NCBI GenBank assembly: GCA_023269585.1
Contig: JAHFTC010000006.1
Span: 1 to 64,000, forward strand
Source: Opitutaceae bacterium
GTDB taxonomy: Bacteria; Verrucomicrobiota; Verrucomicrobiia; Opitutales; Opitutaceae
Direction of reading: 5' to 3'
Length of the DNA stretch: 64,000 nt
Below are positions 9,879-19,300 of the stretch, one piece after another. The notes beneath the pieces are model-generated. The model had not been told where the DNA came from, made no database searches, and saw only the letters and a list, made by a program, of their open reading frames with translations. A program made the position numbers and the translations under genes. Positions within the stretch are counted from its first letter, which is position 1, and every line of letters begins with the position of its first letter.

Positions 9879-10385
9879 ATGGATCCGGAGACGCCCAACT
9901 TGGTCGCGTTGTTCGAGGAGGAGGAGAGCGGACTGCTGCGCTACGCGCTCGGTCTCGCCGGCCGCCGCTCCGTGGCCGAGGAGCTCGTGCAGGAGGCGTT
10001 TCTCCGCCTCCACCAGTCGTGGGGCGAGGTCGAGAACCCGCGCGCCTGGCTCTACCGCACGGTCCGCAACCTCGCCCTCAACCACCTGCGCGACCACCCC
10101 CACGAGGCCGAGCTCGATCCCGACGCCGCCCCGGTCGACGAACGCCCCGCCGCCGAGCGGCTCGGGCGCGACGAGGCCGTCGGTGCCGTCCGCCTGCTGC
10201 TCGCCGAGCTGCCGGCGGGCGACCGCCAGCTCATCCACCTCAAGTACCACGAGGAACTCCAGTATCGGGAAATCGGACGCCGCACCGGCCTGAGCGCCGG
10301 CAACGTCGGTTTCCGTCTCCACCACCTCCTCAACACGCTGGCCGACGGCCTCCGCCGCGCCGGCTTCGAAGGAAGCGAGGGTTAA
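9879..10385 (+). CDS. RNA polymerase ECF-type sigma factor
   Basis: Region 2 'LVQEAFLRLHQSWGEVENPRAWLYRTVRNLALNHLRD', region 4 'LKYHEELQYREIGRRTGLSAGNVGFRLHHLL'. Confidence 0.9.
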   Translation: MDPETPNLVALFEEEESGLLRYALGLAGRRSVAEELVQEAFLRLHQSWGEVENPRAWLYRTVRNLALNHLRDHPHEAELDPDAAPVDERPAAERLGRDEAVGAVRLLLAELPAGDRQLIHLKYHEELQYREIGRRTGLSAGNVGFRLHHLLNTLADGLRRAGFEGSEG

Positions 10386-10388
10386 GCC

Positions 10389-13124
10389 ATGAACCACGAG
10401 CACAACGCTCCCACTTCGCCCCCGCCCGCCGACCCCGAGCTGGAGGCGCGCATCGTCGCCTGGGTCCTCGGCGAAGCCGCCGCCGCCGAGATCGCCGCGC
10501 TCGAGCCCCTTGTCGCCGCCCGCCCCGAACTCGCCGTCTTCAAACGCCGGATCGAGGCCGTCCACGGTCTCGTCGCCGCAGCCGCCCGCCCCGACGCCGC
10601 ACCGCTCCGCCTCGCCCCCGCCCGCCGCGCGAAACTCCTCGCCACCCTCGCCTCCGCCTCTGCTGTAGCCGGGGGCGCCGCCCCCGGCCAAAACACTCCC
10701 GCGCCGAAGAAATCCAACGTCCTCCCGATGCCGGACCTGAAGAAGGTACGTCGCAAGGACCGCCAATGGCTCTTCGCCATCGCCGCCTGCTTCGTGGTGA
10801 TGCTGATGCTCGCGGGAATCCAATTGGGGACCGCGGAGAAGACCTTCTCGGGGTCGCAGGCGCAGATTTACCGGATCCGGCAGGAGGAGGAAGTGACTGC
10901 AAAGCGCCGACTTCAAATGACTGAGAGTGCCCGCGCTTCCCAGGTCGCTGCGATGGAATTGGCTGAGCTGAAAGCCGCCTCCGAGGCAGATGTGTCCCGT
11001 CTTCGGAGTATGGCGGAGGATTCGTCTGTTCTCCGCCGTGACGTTCGGAGCGAGGCCGGTTGGACTGACAGCGCCGTTCCTGCAGGTTCGCCCAACGAGC
11101 GCGTTTACGGAGCACTCAAATTCTCCCCTTCGGTTTCCCGCCAAGGTAAGGCCCGCGAGTTCTCAGCGGCGCCGGCGTCACCCGAAAAGCAGGAGGAAGA
11201 GGTCGTCACCCTCTCGCCATTCCAGGTCACTGCCTCCGAGACCGTAGGCTACTCTGCGTCCACCACCCTTGCCGGCATCCGCCTCAACACCGAGCTTAAG
11301 GATATCGGCTCCGCCATCACCGTCGTCACGCCCGAGTTCCTCAAGGACGTTGGCGCCACCGAAGCCAAGTCTGCGCTCCAGTACTCTGGCGGTGTGCCGC
11401 CCGCAGCCCAGCGCGACGATTTCCTCTCCAAACGCAAAGGTGGCCGCACCGCATCGGCTGCCCCCGTCGCGCTCGGCGGCCTCGGTGGCCTCGGTGGCGA
11501 CAAAGCTACCGACAAAGACGAGGAGATCGTCGTCCTCTCGCCCTTCGAGGTCACCAAGGACACGAGCTTCCTGAAGGGCAACCGCCCCCTAAAGAAGCCC
11601 AAGCGCCCCGATCCTTCGGCGACCTCCTTCGGCATGGGGCCAGGCGGTCTCAACGCCGATCAGGCTCTCCAACCCGCCCCGTCCACCCCGTCCACCGCGT
11701 CCACCCCGTCCACTTCGTCCACCCTGTCCACAGGCGCCACCCCCGCCGCCGGCGACCAGCCTTTCGCCAAGAAACCCGCCGCGCCGCCGCCCACCGCCGA
11801 CGAGGTCAGCGCCGCGCAGGAGCCCGTCTCCACGTTCTCCCTCCACGTGAGCGACGCCTCCTTCAAGCTCGCGCTCGCCGCCCTCAACTCCGGCAGCCTG
11901 CCCGAACCCGGCTCGATCCGCCCCGAGGAATTCTACAACGCCTTCGACTACGGCGATCCCGCGCCGGCCGCGGGCGAGCCGGTCTCCTGCCGCGTCGAGC
12001 AGGCCGCGCATCCCTTCGCCCAACAGCGCAACCTCGTGCGCCTCGCCGTGCGCGTGCCGGCCACCGGCCGCGGCGCCGGCACCCCGCTCCGCCTCACCGT
12101 GCTGCTCGACACCTCCGGCTCGATGGAGCGCCCCGACCGCCGCGCCGCCGTGCGCGCCGCGCTCGCCACGCTCGTCGGCCTGCTCGGCCCGAACGACCGC
12201 CTCACGCTCGTCGGTTTCGCCCGCCAGCCGCGCCTGCTCGCCGAGGCATTCGACGGCAACCACGCCAGCCAGGCGCTCGGCCTGCTCGACCGCACGCCCG
12301 CCGAGGGCGGCACCAACCTCGAGGAGGCGCTCAAGCTCGGCGGCGAGCTCGCCCGTCGCCATTTCGCGGCGACTGCGCAAAACCGTATCGTCCTCCTCAC
12401 CGACGGCGCCGCCAACCTCGGCGACGCCGACCCCGAGCGCCTCGCCGCCGCCATCGAGTCGCTGCGCAGCCAGCGTATCGCCTTCGACGCCTGCGGCGTG
12501 GGCCTCGAGGGCATCGACGACGACATGCTCGAAGCGCTCACCCGCAAGGGCGACGGCCGCTACTACGTGCTCAACTCGCCCGAGGCCGCCGATGCCGGCT
12601 TCGCCCGCCAGCTCGCCGGCGCGTTCCGTCCCGCCGCCGAGAACGTGAAACTCCAAGTGCGTTTCAACCCCGCGCGCGTCGGCCGTTACCGTCTCGTGGG
12701 TTTCGAGAAACACCGCCTGCGCGAGGAGGATTTCCGCAACGACGCCGTCGACGCCGCCGAGATCTCCTCCGAGGAGGCCGCCGTGGCCGTGTACGAAATC
12801 GAGGCCCTCCCGCAGGGCGAAGGCGAACTCGGCGAAGTCTTCGTGCGTTTCCGCGATCCCAGCACGCGAACGATGGTCGAGCGCTCGTGGACGCTGCCCT
12901 ACGAGCCCCGCGCCATCGCCTTCGACCGCGCCTCGCCCAGTCTCCAACTCGCCGGCACCGCCGCCGCGCTCGCCGTGAAACTCCGTGGCGGGCCCGCCGG
13001 CGACCGCGTCGACCTCGACGCCCTCGCCCCCGTCGTCAACGCCCTCCGCTCCCGCCGCCCCGACGACCAGCGCCTCCAGGATCTCGCGACACTGTTCGAG
13101 CACCTCCGGCGGATGAAGAAATGA
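10389..13124 (+). CDS. VWA-domain protein with anti-sigma-like N-terminus and an embedded TonB-plug-like segment
   Basis: 'LTVLLDTSGSMERPDRRAAVRAAL' MIDAS motif; C-terminal YfbK/DUF3520-like region; plug-like 'VVTLSPFQVTASETVGYSASTTLAGIRLNTELKDIGSAITVVTPEFLKDVGATEAKSAL'. Confidence 0.88.
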   Translation: MNHEHNAPTSPPPADPELEARIVAWVLGEAAAAEIAALEPLVAARPELAVFKRRIEAVHGLVAAAARPDAAPLRLAPARRAKLLATLASASAVAGGAAPGQNTPAPKKSNVLPMPDLKKVRRKDRQWLFAIAACFVVMLMLAGIQLGTAEKTFSGSQAQIYRIRQEEEVTAKRRLQMTESARASQVAAMELAELKAASEADVSRLRSMAEDSSVLRRDVRSEAGWTDSAVPAGSPNERVYGALKFSPSVSRQGKAREFSAAPASPEKQEEEVVTLSPFQVTASETVGYSASTTLAGIRLNTELKDIGSAITVVTPEFLKDVGATEAKSALQYSGGVPPAAQRDDFLSKRKGGRTASAAPVALGGLGGLGGDKATDKDEEIVVLSPFEVTKDTSFLKGNRPLKKPKRPDPSATSFGMGPGGLNADQALQPAPSTPSTASTPSTSSTLSTGATPAAGDQPFAKKPAAPPPTADEVSAAQEPVSTFSLHVSDASFKLALAALNSGSLPEPGSIRPEEFYNAFDYGDPAPAAGEPVSCRVEQAAHPFAQQRNLVRLAVRVPATGRGAGTPLRLTVLLDTSGSMERPDRRAAVRAALATLVGLLGPNDRLTLVGFARQPRLLAEAFDGNHASQALGLLDRTPAEGGTNLEEALKLGGELARRHFAATAQNRIVLLTDGAANLGDADPERLAAAIESLRSQRIAFDACGVGLEGIDDDMLEALTRKGDGRYYVLNSPEAADAGFARQLAGAFRPAAENVKLQVRFNPARVGRYRLVGFEKHRLREEDFRNDAVDAAEISSEEAAVAVYEIEALPQGEGELGEVFVRFRDPSTRTMVERSWTLPYEPRAIAFDRASPSLQLAGTAAALAVKLRGGPAGDRVDLDALAPVVNALRSRRPDDQRLQDLATLFEHLRRMKK
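10665..10688 (+). repeat. class A GTAG hairpin inside the VWA CDS
   Basis: GTA-GCCGGGGGCG-C-CGCCCCCGGC; shares gctgtagccgggggc with the IDH element. Confidence 0.72.
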
Positions 13125-13376
13125 ATGCTCGCTCTCACACGCCTGCGGGTGGCCCCGGTTGCCCGCAAGCGCGCCACTCTCTCCCGTGGCGTGGCCACTC
13201 CGATATGACATTTCCCTGACAAACCCCTGACCCCCGCCTGACGACTTCGCACGCCGCTTGTGCGACAATCACGCACCGCTCCAGCTCCGTCGTTTCTTCC
13301 TCTTCGCCTCACGTCACCCGGACCGTCCTCGCCGCGGCCGGCACCAGCCCCAATCGCTTTCAATCCAAGGCATCCC

Positions 13377-16300
13377 ATGCACGCCAACGCCTCGCTCGGT
13401 TCCTCCATCCTCCCGCGGTTCCGCCTCCTGCCCCTCGCCGCCGCGTTCCTCTTCGCCGGCGCGCTCGCCGCCGCGCCAAAACCGGCCGACTCCGCCAAAG
13501 CCTCCACCTCGCTCACCCCCGAGGGCGGCCGCATCGTCGTCGACGTGCAGGGCGTGCCGCCCGCGGTGCCGCTCTTCTTCTCCGCCGTCGCCGAGCAGAC
13601 CGTGCGCCTCAGCTCCGCCGAGATCGCGGGCGAACTGCGCCTGAAACTCCACGTCGTGCAGGGCAAGCCCGAGGTGCTCTCGCTCGGCCTCAGCGGCGAC
13701 GGCGAAGTGGTGGACGTCACCGGCGCCGGCCTCGCCTCGTGGGCCGTGCGCCAGTTGCCGGGCGGCAAACGCTTCCTCGACCTCCGGCCCGCGCTCGCGC
13801 CGGGCGCCGCGGCACCCAGTGATTTCGATCTCGTGGTGCGCACCCGGCTCAGCAAACCGGCCGTGCCCGGCACCACGTCCGTGCTCATCGCCGCACCCGG
13901 CGACGCCGTGGGTTTCGCATCCACGATCACCCTACAGGCCGATGCCGCCCTCGATCTCCGCGTGACCGGGGCGATCAGCCTTGTCGCTCTCGGCGAGCCG
14001 CGCGGCCCGCGCGATCCCGTGCGCTTCCAGACCACCGGCGCCGGCGCGCTGATCGTGCGGCTCACCGCGCGCGGCGCCGCTCCCGCCGAGGCCGAGCTCC
14101 TCGGCGCGCTGCTCACCGGCAGGATCAACGAGGCGGCCAAGAGCGCGGAGTTCCGCCTGCGCGGCCAGTTGCGCTCCACGAAGGTCGGCGCGCGCCTCCA
14201 CCTGCTCACCGGTGCGGCCGCACCAAGCGAAAAGGCCACCGGCGACGGTTGGCACCTCGAACTCGCGCCGGCCGACAGCCCGTTCCGCGGCTACGAACTC
14301 GTCACCGAGCGCGAGGGCACGCTCGCCGTCGATCTTCCGTTCGCCGCCGCGATCCGCGAGACGGGCGAATGGCGCGTGCTTGATTTTTCGATGCCGGCCG
14401 GCGTGGTCGTGCCGCTCCAGCTTGAAGGACTGCCAGCCGGCGTGAGTTTCGACCCCGAACGCCCGGTGCTGCCCGTCGCCACCGCGCAGGGCTGGCAGGG
14501 CTTCCTGCCCGCCAACGGCGCCACCGCGCTCGCCTGGAAGCACCAAGCCAAGGCCGCCGAGGGCACGCTGTTCTTCACCAGCAGCGAGCAGACCGATTCG
14601 CGCCTCGGCGCCGGCTTGCTGCGCCAGGAGGCCAACCTCGAGTTGCGCATCCTCCAGGGGAAACTCACCGCCTTGCGCATCCGACTCGAAGGCCCGGGCG
14701 AAATCGTCGGCGTCGAGGGCGCCAACCTCGTGAACTGGAAGGTCCTGCCAGCCGACGGCGCCCGCGTGCTCGAGGTGCAGTTCAGCCGCCCGATCGAGCA
14801 GACCAGCTCGCTCACCGTGCGCAGCCAGACCGAGCTCGGCGGCTTCCCGATCCGCGTCGAGCCGCTACGGCTCGTGCCCGAGGGTGTGGTGCGCCACTCC
14901 GGCTTCGTGCGCGTCGCCAACGACGGCGCGGTGCGTCTCGAGGTGGCCGATGTCGCCGGCATGATGCAGCTCGCCCCCGAGCAGTTCCCCGCCGGCGAGC
15001 TCGACGACGAAGAGGTGCGGCAGACCTTCGTGTACCGTTTCCCGGCGGCGAACTACGGATACCGCCTGCTCGCCTCCCAGATCCAGCCGGAGGTCGGCGT
15101 CTCCGCCATCCTCACCTACGGCCTCGGCGAAACCGACCGCACCATCGCCGCCAGCCTCGAGCTCGACGTGCGCGAGGCGCCGTTGCGCGACTGGTCGTTG
15201 CAGATCCCGGCCGACTACACCGTCGTCGGCGTGACCGGCCAGGACGTCAGCGATTTCAACGCCGAGTCCACCGCCGTCGACGGCCACCGCACGCTCAAGG
15301 TGCTTTTCGGCGAACCCGTCGAGGGCCGCCAGTTGCTGCAGCTGCGCCTCGAGAAGAACCAGGCCGCCGCCGCGGGCGAATGGCGGTTGCCGGCGCTGCG
15401 GTTCCCCGGGGCGAAGTCGGTGCGCGGCCATATCGGGGCCGTGGCGACACCCGGTTACCGGCTCGTGCCCGCCGGCGTCGACCAGCTCGTCGAGGTGCCG
15501 TTGAGCTATTTTCCGCAGCAGACCACCGGCCTCCAGCAGGCATGGCGCCTGCGCGACGCCGAGTGGTCCGCCGCGCTCAAGGTCGAGGCGCTCGGCCAGA
15601 GCGTGCAGGCGGATGTGTTCCACCTCTACACCGTGAAGGAGGGCGTGGTCTACGGTAGCGTGCTGTTGAACTACTTCGTCGTCGGCGCGCCCGCCACCGA
15701 GTGGCGCCTCTCCGTGCCGGCCGAGGCGGGCAACATCGACGTCACCGGCCAGAACGTCCGCCGCGACTGGCGCCGCGAGGGCGACCAGATCGTCGTCTCG
15801 CTCCACCAGCCCGTGCTCGGCGCGGCGACATTGCTCGTGACCTTCGAGCAGCCGATGAGCGCCCGCGGCGGCGTGATCCAGCCCGGCCAGGTGCGCCCGC
15901 TCAACGTCCAGGCCGAGCGCGGCTACGTGCAGGTGGTGAGCCCGGCCCAGGTGAAGCACGAGATCCGCCAGGCCGAGGGCGGTCTCCTGAAACTGGAGCC
16001 ACTGGAGCTGCCCGCCGAGTTTCGCCTGCTCGCCAGCGCGCCGTCGCTCGCCATCTACCAATACACCGCCCGGCCCTTCGCGCTCGAGGTCGGCGTGGAA
16101 TGGTACGTCGCCGGCGAGACCGTCGACCAGGTCGTCGATTTCGCGAAGCTCTCCAGCCAGATCTCCCGCGACGGACAGGTCGTGACCGACGCCCAGTTCT
16201 TCGTGAAGACCCGCGGCCGCAAGGCCCTCCGCCTCGAGCTGCCCGCCGGCGCCAAGCTCTGGGAGGCCCGTGTCGACAACGAGATCGTCAACGCCCGCGC

Positions 16301-19300
16301 CGACGGCGGCCAGACCCTCGTGCCGCTGCCCGCGCGCCTCAATCCCAACGACCCGGTCGCCGTCGCCCTCCGGCTCGGCCAGCCCGCCACCGGCAGCGCG
16401 ACCATCCGGCTCGTCGCGCCGCGCACCCTCGCCCCGAGCGTCATCAACGAGTGGTCGATTCATGGCGACACCGGCCGGCAGCTCGTCCCGCGCGGCGGCA
16501 ACGCCGAGCTCGTCCGCCCCGCGCTCACCGAGACCGGCTTCGAGTGGATCGCCGAGCGCGGGCTGTTTTCCTCGGTGCTGCTCTTCGGGGTCACCGCACT
16601 CGCGGCGCTGCTGGCGCGCGGTTCCTCGCGCCGGCAGTTCTTCGCCGCGGTGCTCTTCGCCAACGTGTCGCTCGCGGCGCTGTTCGTCGCCGCGAGCTCG
16701 TTGGTCGAACGTCGCCCGAATCTCCAGTCGCTCACCTACGCCGCGACGATGGTGCCGACCGGCGAAAGCGTGACGATCAACGTCGCCAACCAACCCCCGC
16801 TGCTCGCGATGGTCTCCTGGTGGGGCGTGGTCGCCGCGTTGATCGGAGTGGCCGTGGCGCTGGTCGCGCACCTGCGGCGCTTCCCGGTCGCGCTTGCCGC
16901 TGGTGCGGCGCTGGCCGCAGGCGGGCTGCTCGCGCAACACGGCGGCGCCGCGCTCTTCTACGCCGCCGCCGGCATCGCGGTCTGGCTGCTCCTCCTCCTG
17001 CCCACCTTCAACCGCTGGAACGAGGACCGCCGCGCGGCCCAGCTCGCCTCCGCCGTGCCGCCTCCTCCGCCCTACGACGAACCCGCCCGCGCCGGCCCCG
17101 CCTCGGTGCTCCCGTTGCTCACGTTGGCCGGCCTGTGCGGCCTCGGCGGCTTCGCCCCGCCCGCCCACGCCCAGGACGCCGTGCAACAGTCCGCGCCACC
17201 CGCGCCCCACATCCAGTTTGTGGACAAGCCCGCCCAGTCCGCCGTGCAGACGTGGACGATCCGCGACGACCGCCTCTACGGCGAGTTGGAGCTCACCGTG
17301 CGCGGCGGCCCCGGCGACAGCTTCCTGCTGCTGCGCCCGCCGGCGGTGCTGACCGAGTTCAAGGCCGACGGTCTCCGCCTCGGCAAGGCCGAGAACAGCG
17401 GCCACCAGACCTCCTACTATGTCGCCCCCGAGCGCGACGGCCTGCTCACCGCCCGCGTGCGCTTCGAGCTGCCGGTGCCGAAGGGCACCAGCCAGCTCGC
17501 GCTGCCCACCGGCCCGGCGGCGACCCAGCGCGTGACGGTCGCCCTCGACCAGGGCGGCTGGGAGTTCTTCTCGCCCGCCGCGGTGCAGGTGCTTCCGACT
17601 CCGAATCTCGGAGACGGTCGCAGCGGTGCCACGCTCGTGCTCGCGCCGCAGAGCGACCCGGTCGTGCACCTGCTGCCGAAACGCCGCGACCTCGCGAACG
17701 AGGCGACGCAGTTCTTCGCCGAGACCACGCAACTCTTCCTCCCCGGCCCCGGCGTGGTGAACGCCCGCGTCGTCGTCTCGATCCGCCCGGTACAGGGCCG
17801 CGTGGGCTCGCTCACGCTCGACGTGCCCGCCGGCCTGACCATCGGCGAGGTGAAGGGCGAGGACACCGAAGTCTCCTCGTGGCGTTTCGACCCGGCGCAG
17901 CGCCGCCTGCAGATCACGCTCGCTTCGCCGCAGGAGCGCCAATTCCACGTCGGCATCGTCGCGCAGCTCGGCACCGGGGCGTTGCCGTTCGAGCTCACGC
18001 TCACGCCGTTGCGGGTGGTCGGCGCCGCCGGCGATGTTGGCATGGTCGCGCTCGCCTTCGGCGGCGACGCGCAGCCGGAAAGCGTGCGCGCCTCCGGTTT
18101 CTCCACCGTGAATACGGAGGACTTCGATTCCGACCTATTGCCCGAGGAGAACGACGACGAACCGGCCGCGACGCTGCAGCACGTGTGGCGCTTCGGCCAG
18201 GGCGGCGGCAGCGTTTCGCTGAAGATCGCGCCGGTCGCGCCCGAGGTGCGCGTCGTCGGCCGGCAGGTGATCTCGCTCGACGACGACCGCATGGTGATGG
18301 CCGTGGATCTCGCCACGGCGATCACGCGCGTCGGTCTGTTCAAACTCAGTTTCGCGCTGCCCGCCGGCCTCGAGGTCGAGGCCCTCAGCGGCGAGGCGCT
18401 CAGCCACTGGACCGAGGCGACCGAGGGTAACCAGCGCATCGTGACGCTGCACCTCAACGGCCGCACCATCGGCGACCAGCAGTTCGCCGTCACGCTCGCC
18501 GGCGCCGCGCCCCGCGCCCAGGACGCCTGGCCGATCCCGCACCTCCAGGTGCGCGAGGCCACGCGCCAGACCGGCGAGGCGCTCGTCGTGCCCGGCAAGG
18601 GCCTGCGCCTGCGCGCCGTCGAGCGCGAGAAGGTCACGCAACTCGACCCGCGGCAGGTGGGCGGCCTGCAGCCCGGCACGCTGGCGTTCCGGTTGTTGCA
18701 GGAGGACTGGTCGGTGAAGCTCGGTATCGAAGCGTTGGAGCCGTGGATCACCGTGCAGTCGCTGCAGGAGACCACCGTGCGCGAGGGCCAGACGCTCGTG
18801 CGCCTCGGCCTGCGCTACCGCGTGGAGAACGCCGCGGTGAAACAGTTCCGCGTGAAGCTGCCCGGCCTCGGCGAGGAACGCGCCCGCACCGTGCGCGCCA
18901 CCGGCACGACCGTGAGCGACATGGTGCGCGTCGCCGGCAGCGACGACACCTGGGAGATCCGCCTGCAACGCGGCGTCGCCGGCGAGACCGATGTGCAGAT
19001 CGAGTTCCAGGGACCGTCCTCGGGCGACCAGAAACTGGAGACGGTTGCGGTGCCGGAGTTCGTGGGCGCGCGGCAGGCGGTGCAGTTCGCCGTCGTGCGC
19101 GCCGGCGGCCGGCTCGAGCTCGAGACCGGGGCGCTGCCGCGCGGCTGGACGCGCGCCGACTGGAGCGCGGTGCCCGCGTTCCTCCAGAGCCGCACCGACC
19201 GCAGCGTGCCGGCGTTGTGCTTCCGCGTGGCCGAGGCCGAGGGCCCGCTGCCCGTGACCGTGCGCCGGCACGAGGTGGCCGAGGCGCTCAAGCTCCGCGT

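Noticed and set aside
11683-11732. tccaccccgtccaccgcgtccac tandem inside the VWA gene
   Set aside because: Encodes a Pro-Ser-Thr linker (PSTPSTASTPSTSSTLST) with 9-12 bp period; most likely ordinary low-complexity linker rather than the 7-bp intergenic array
14865-17948. 1027-aa minus-strand ORF
   Set aside because: Antisense shadow of the 2.3-kaa gene; composition reflects GC-rich codon third positions, no recognisable domain
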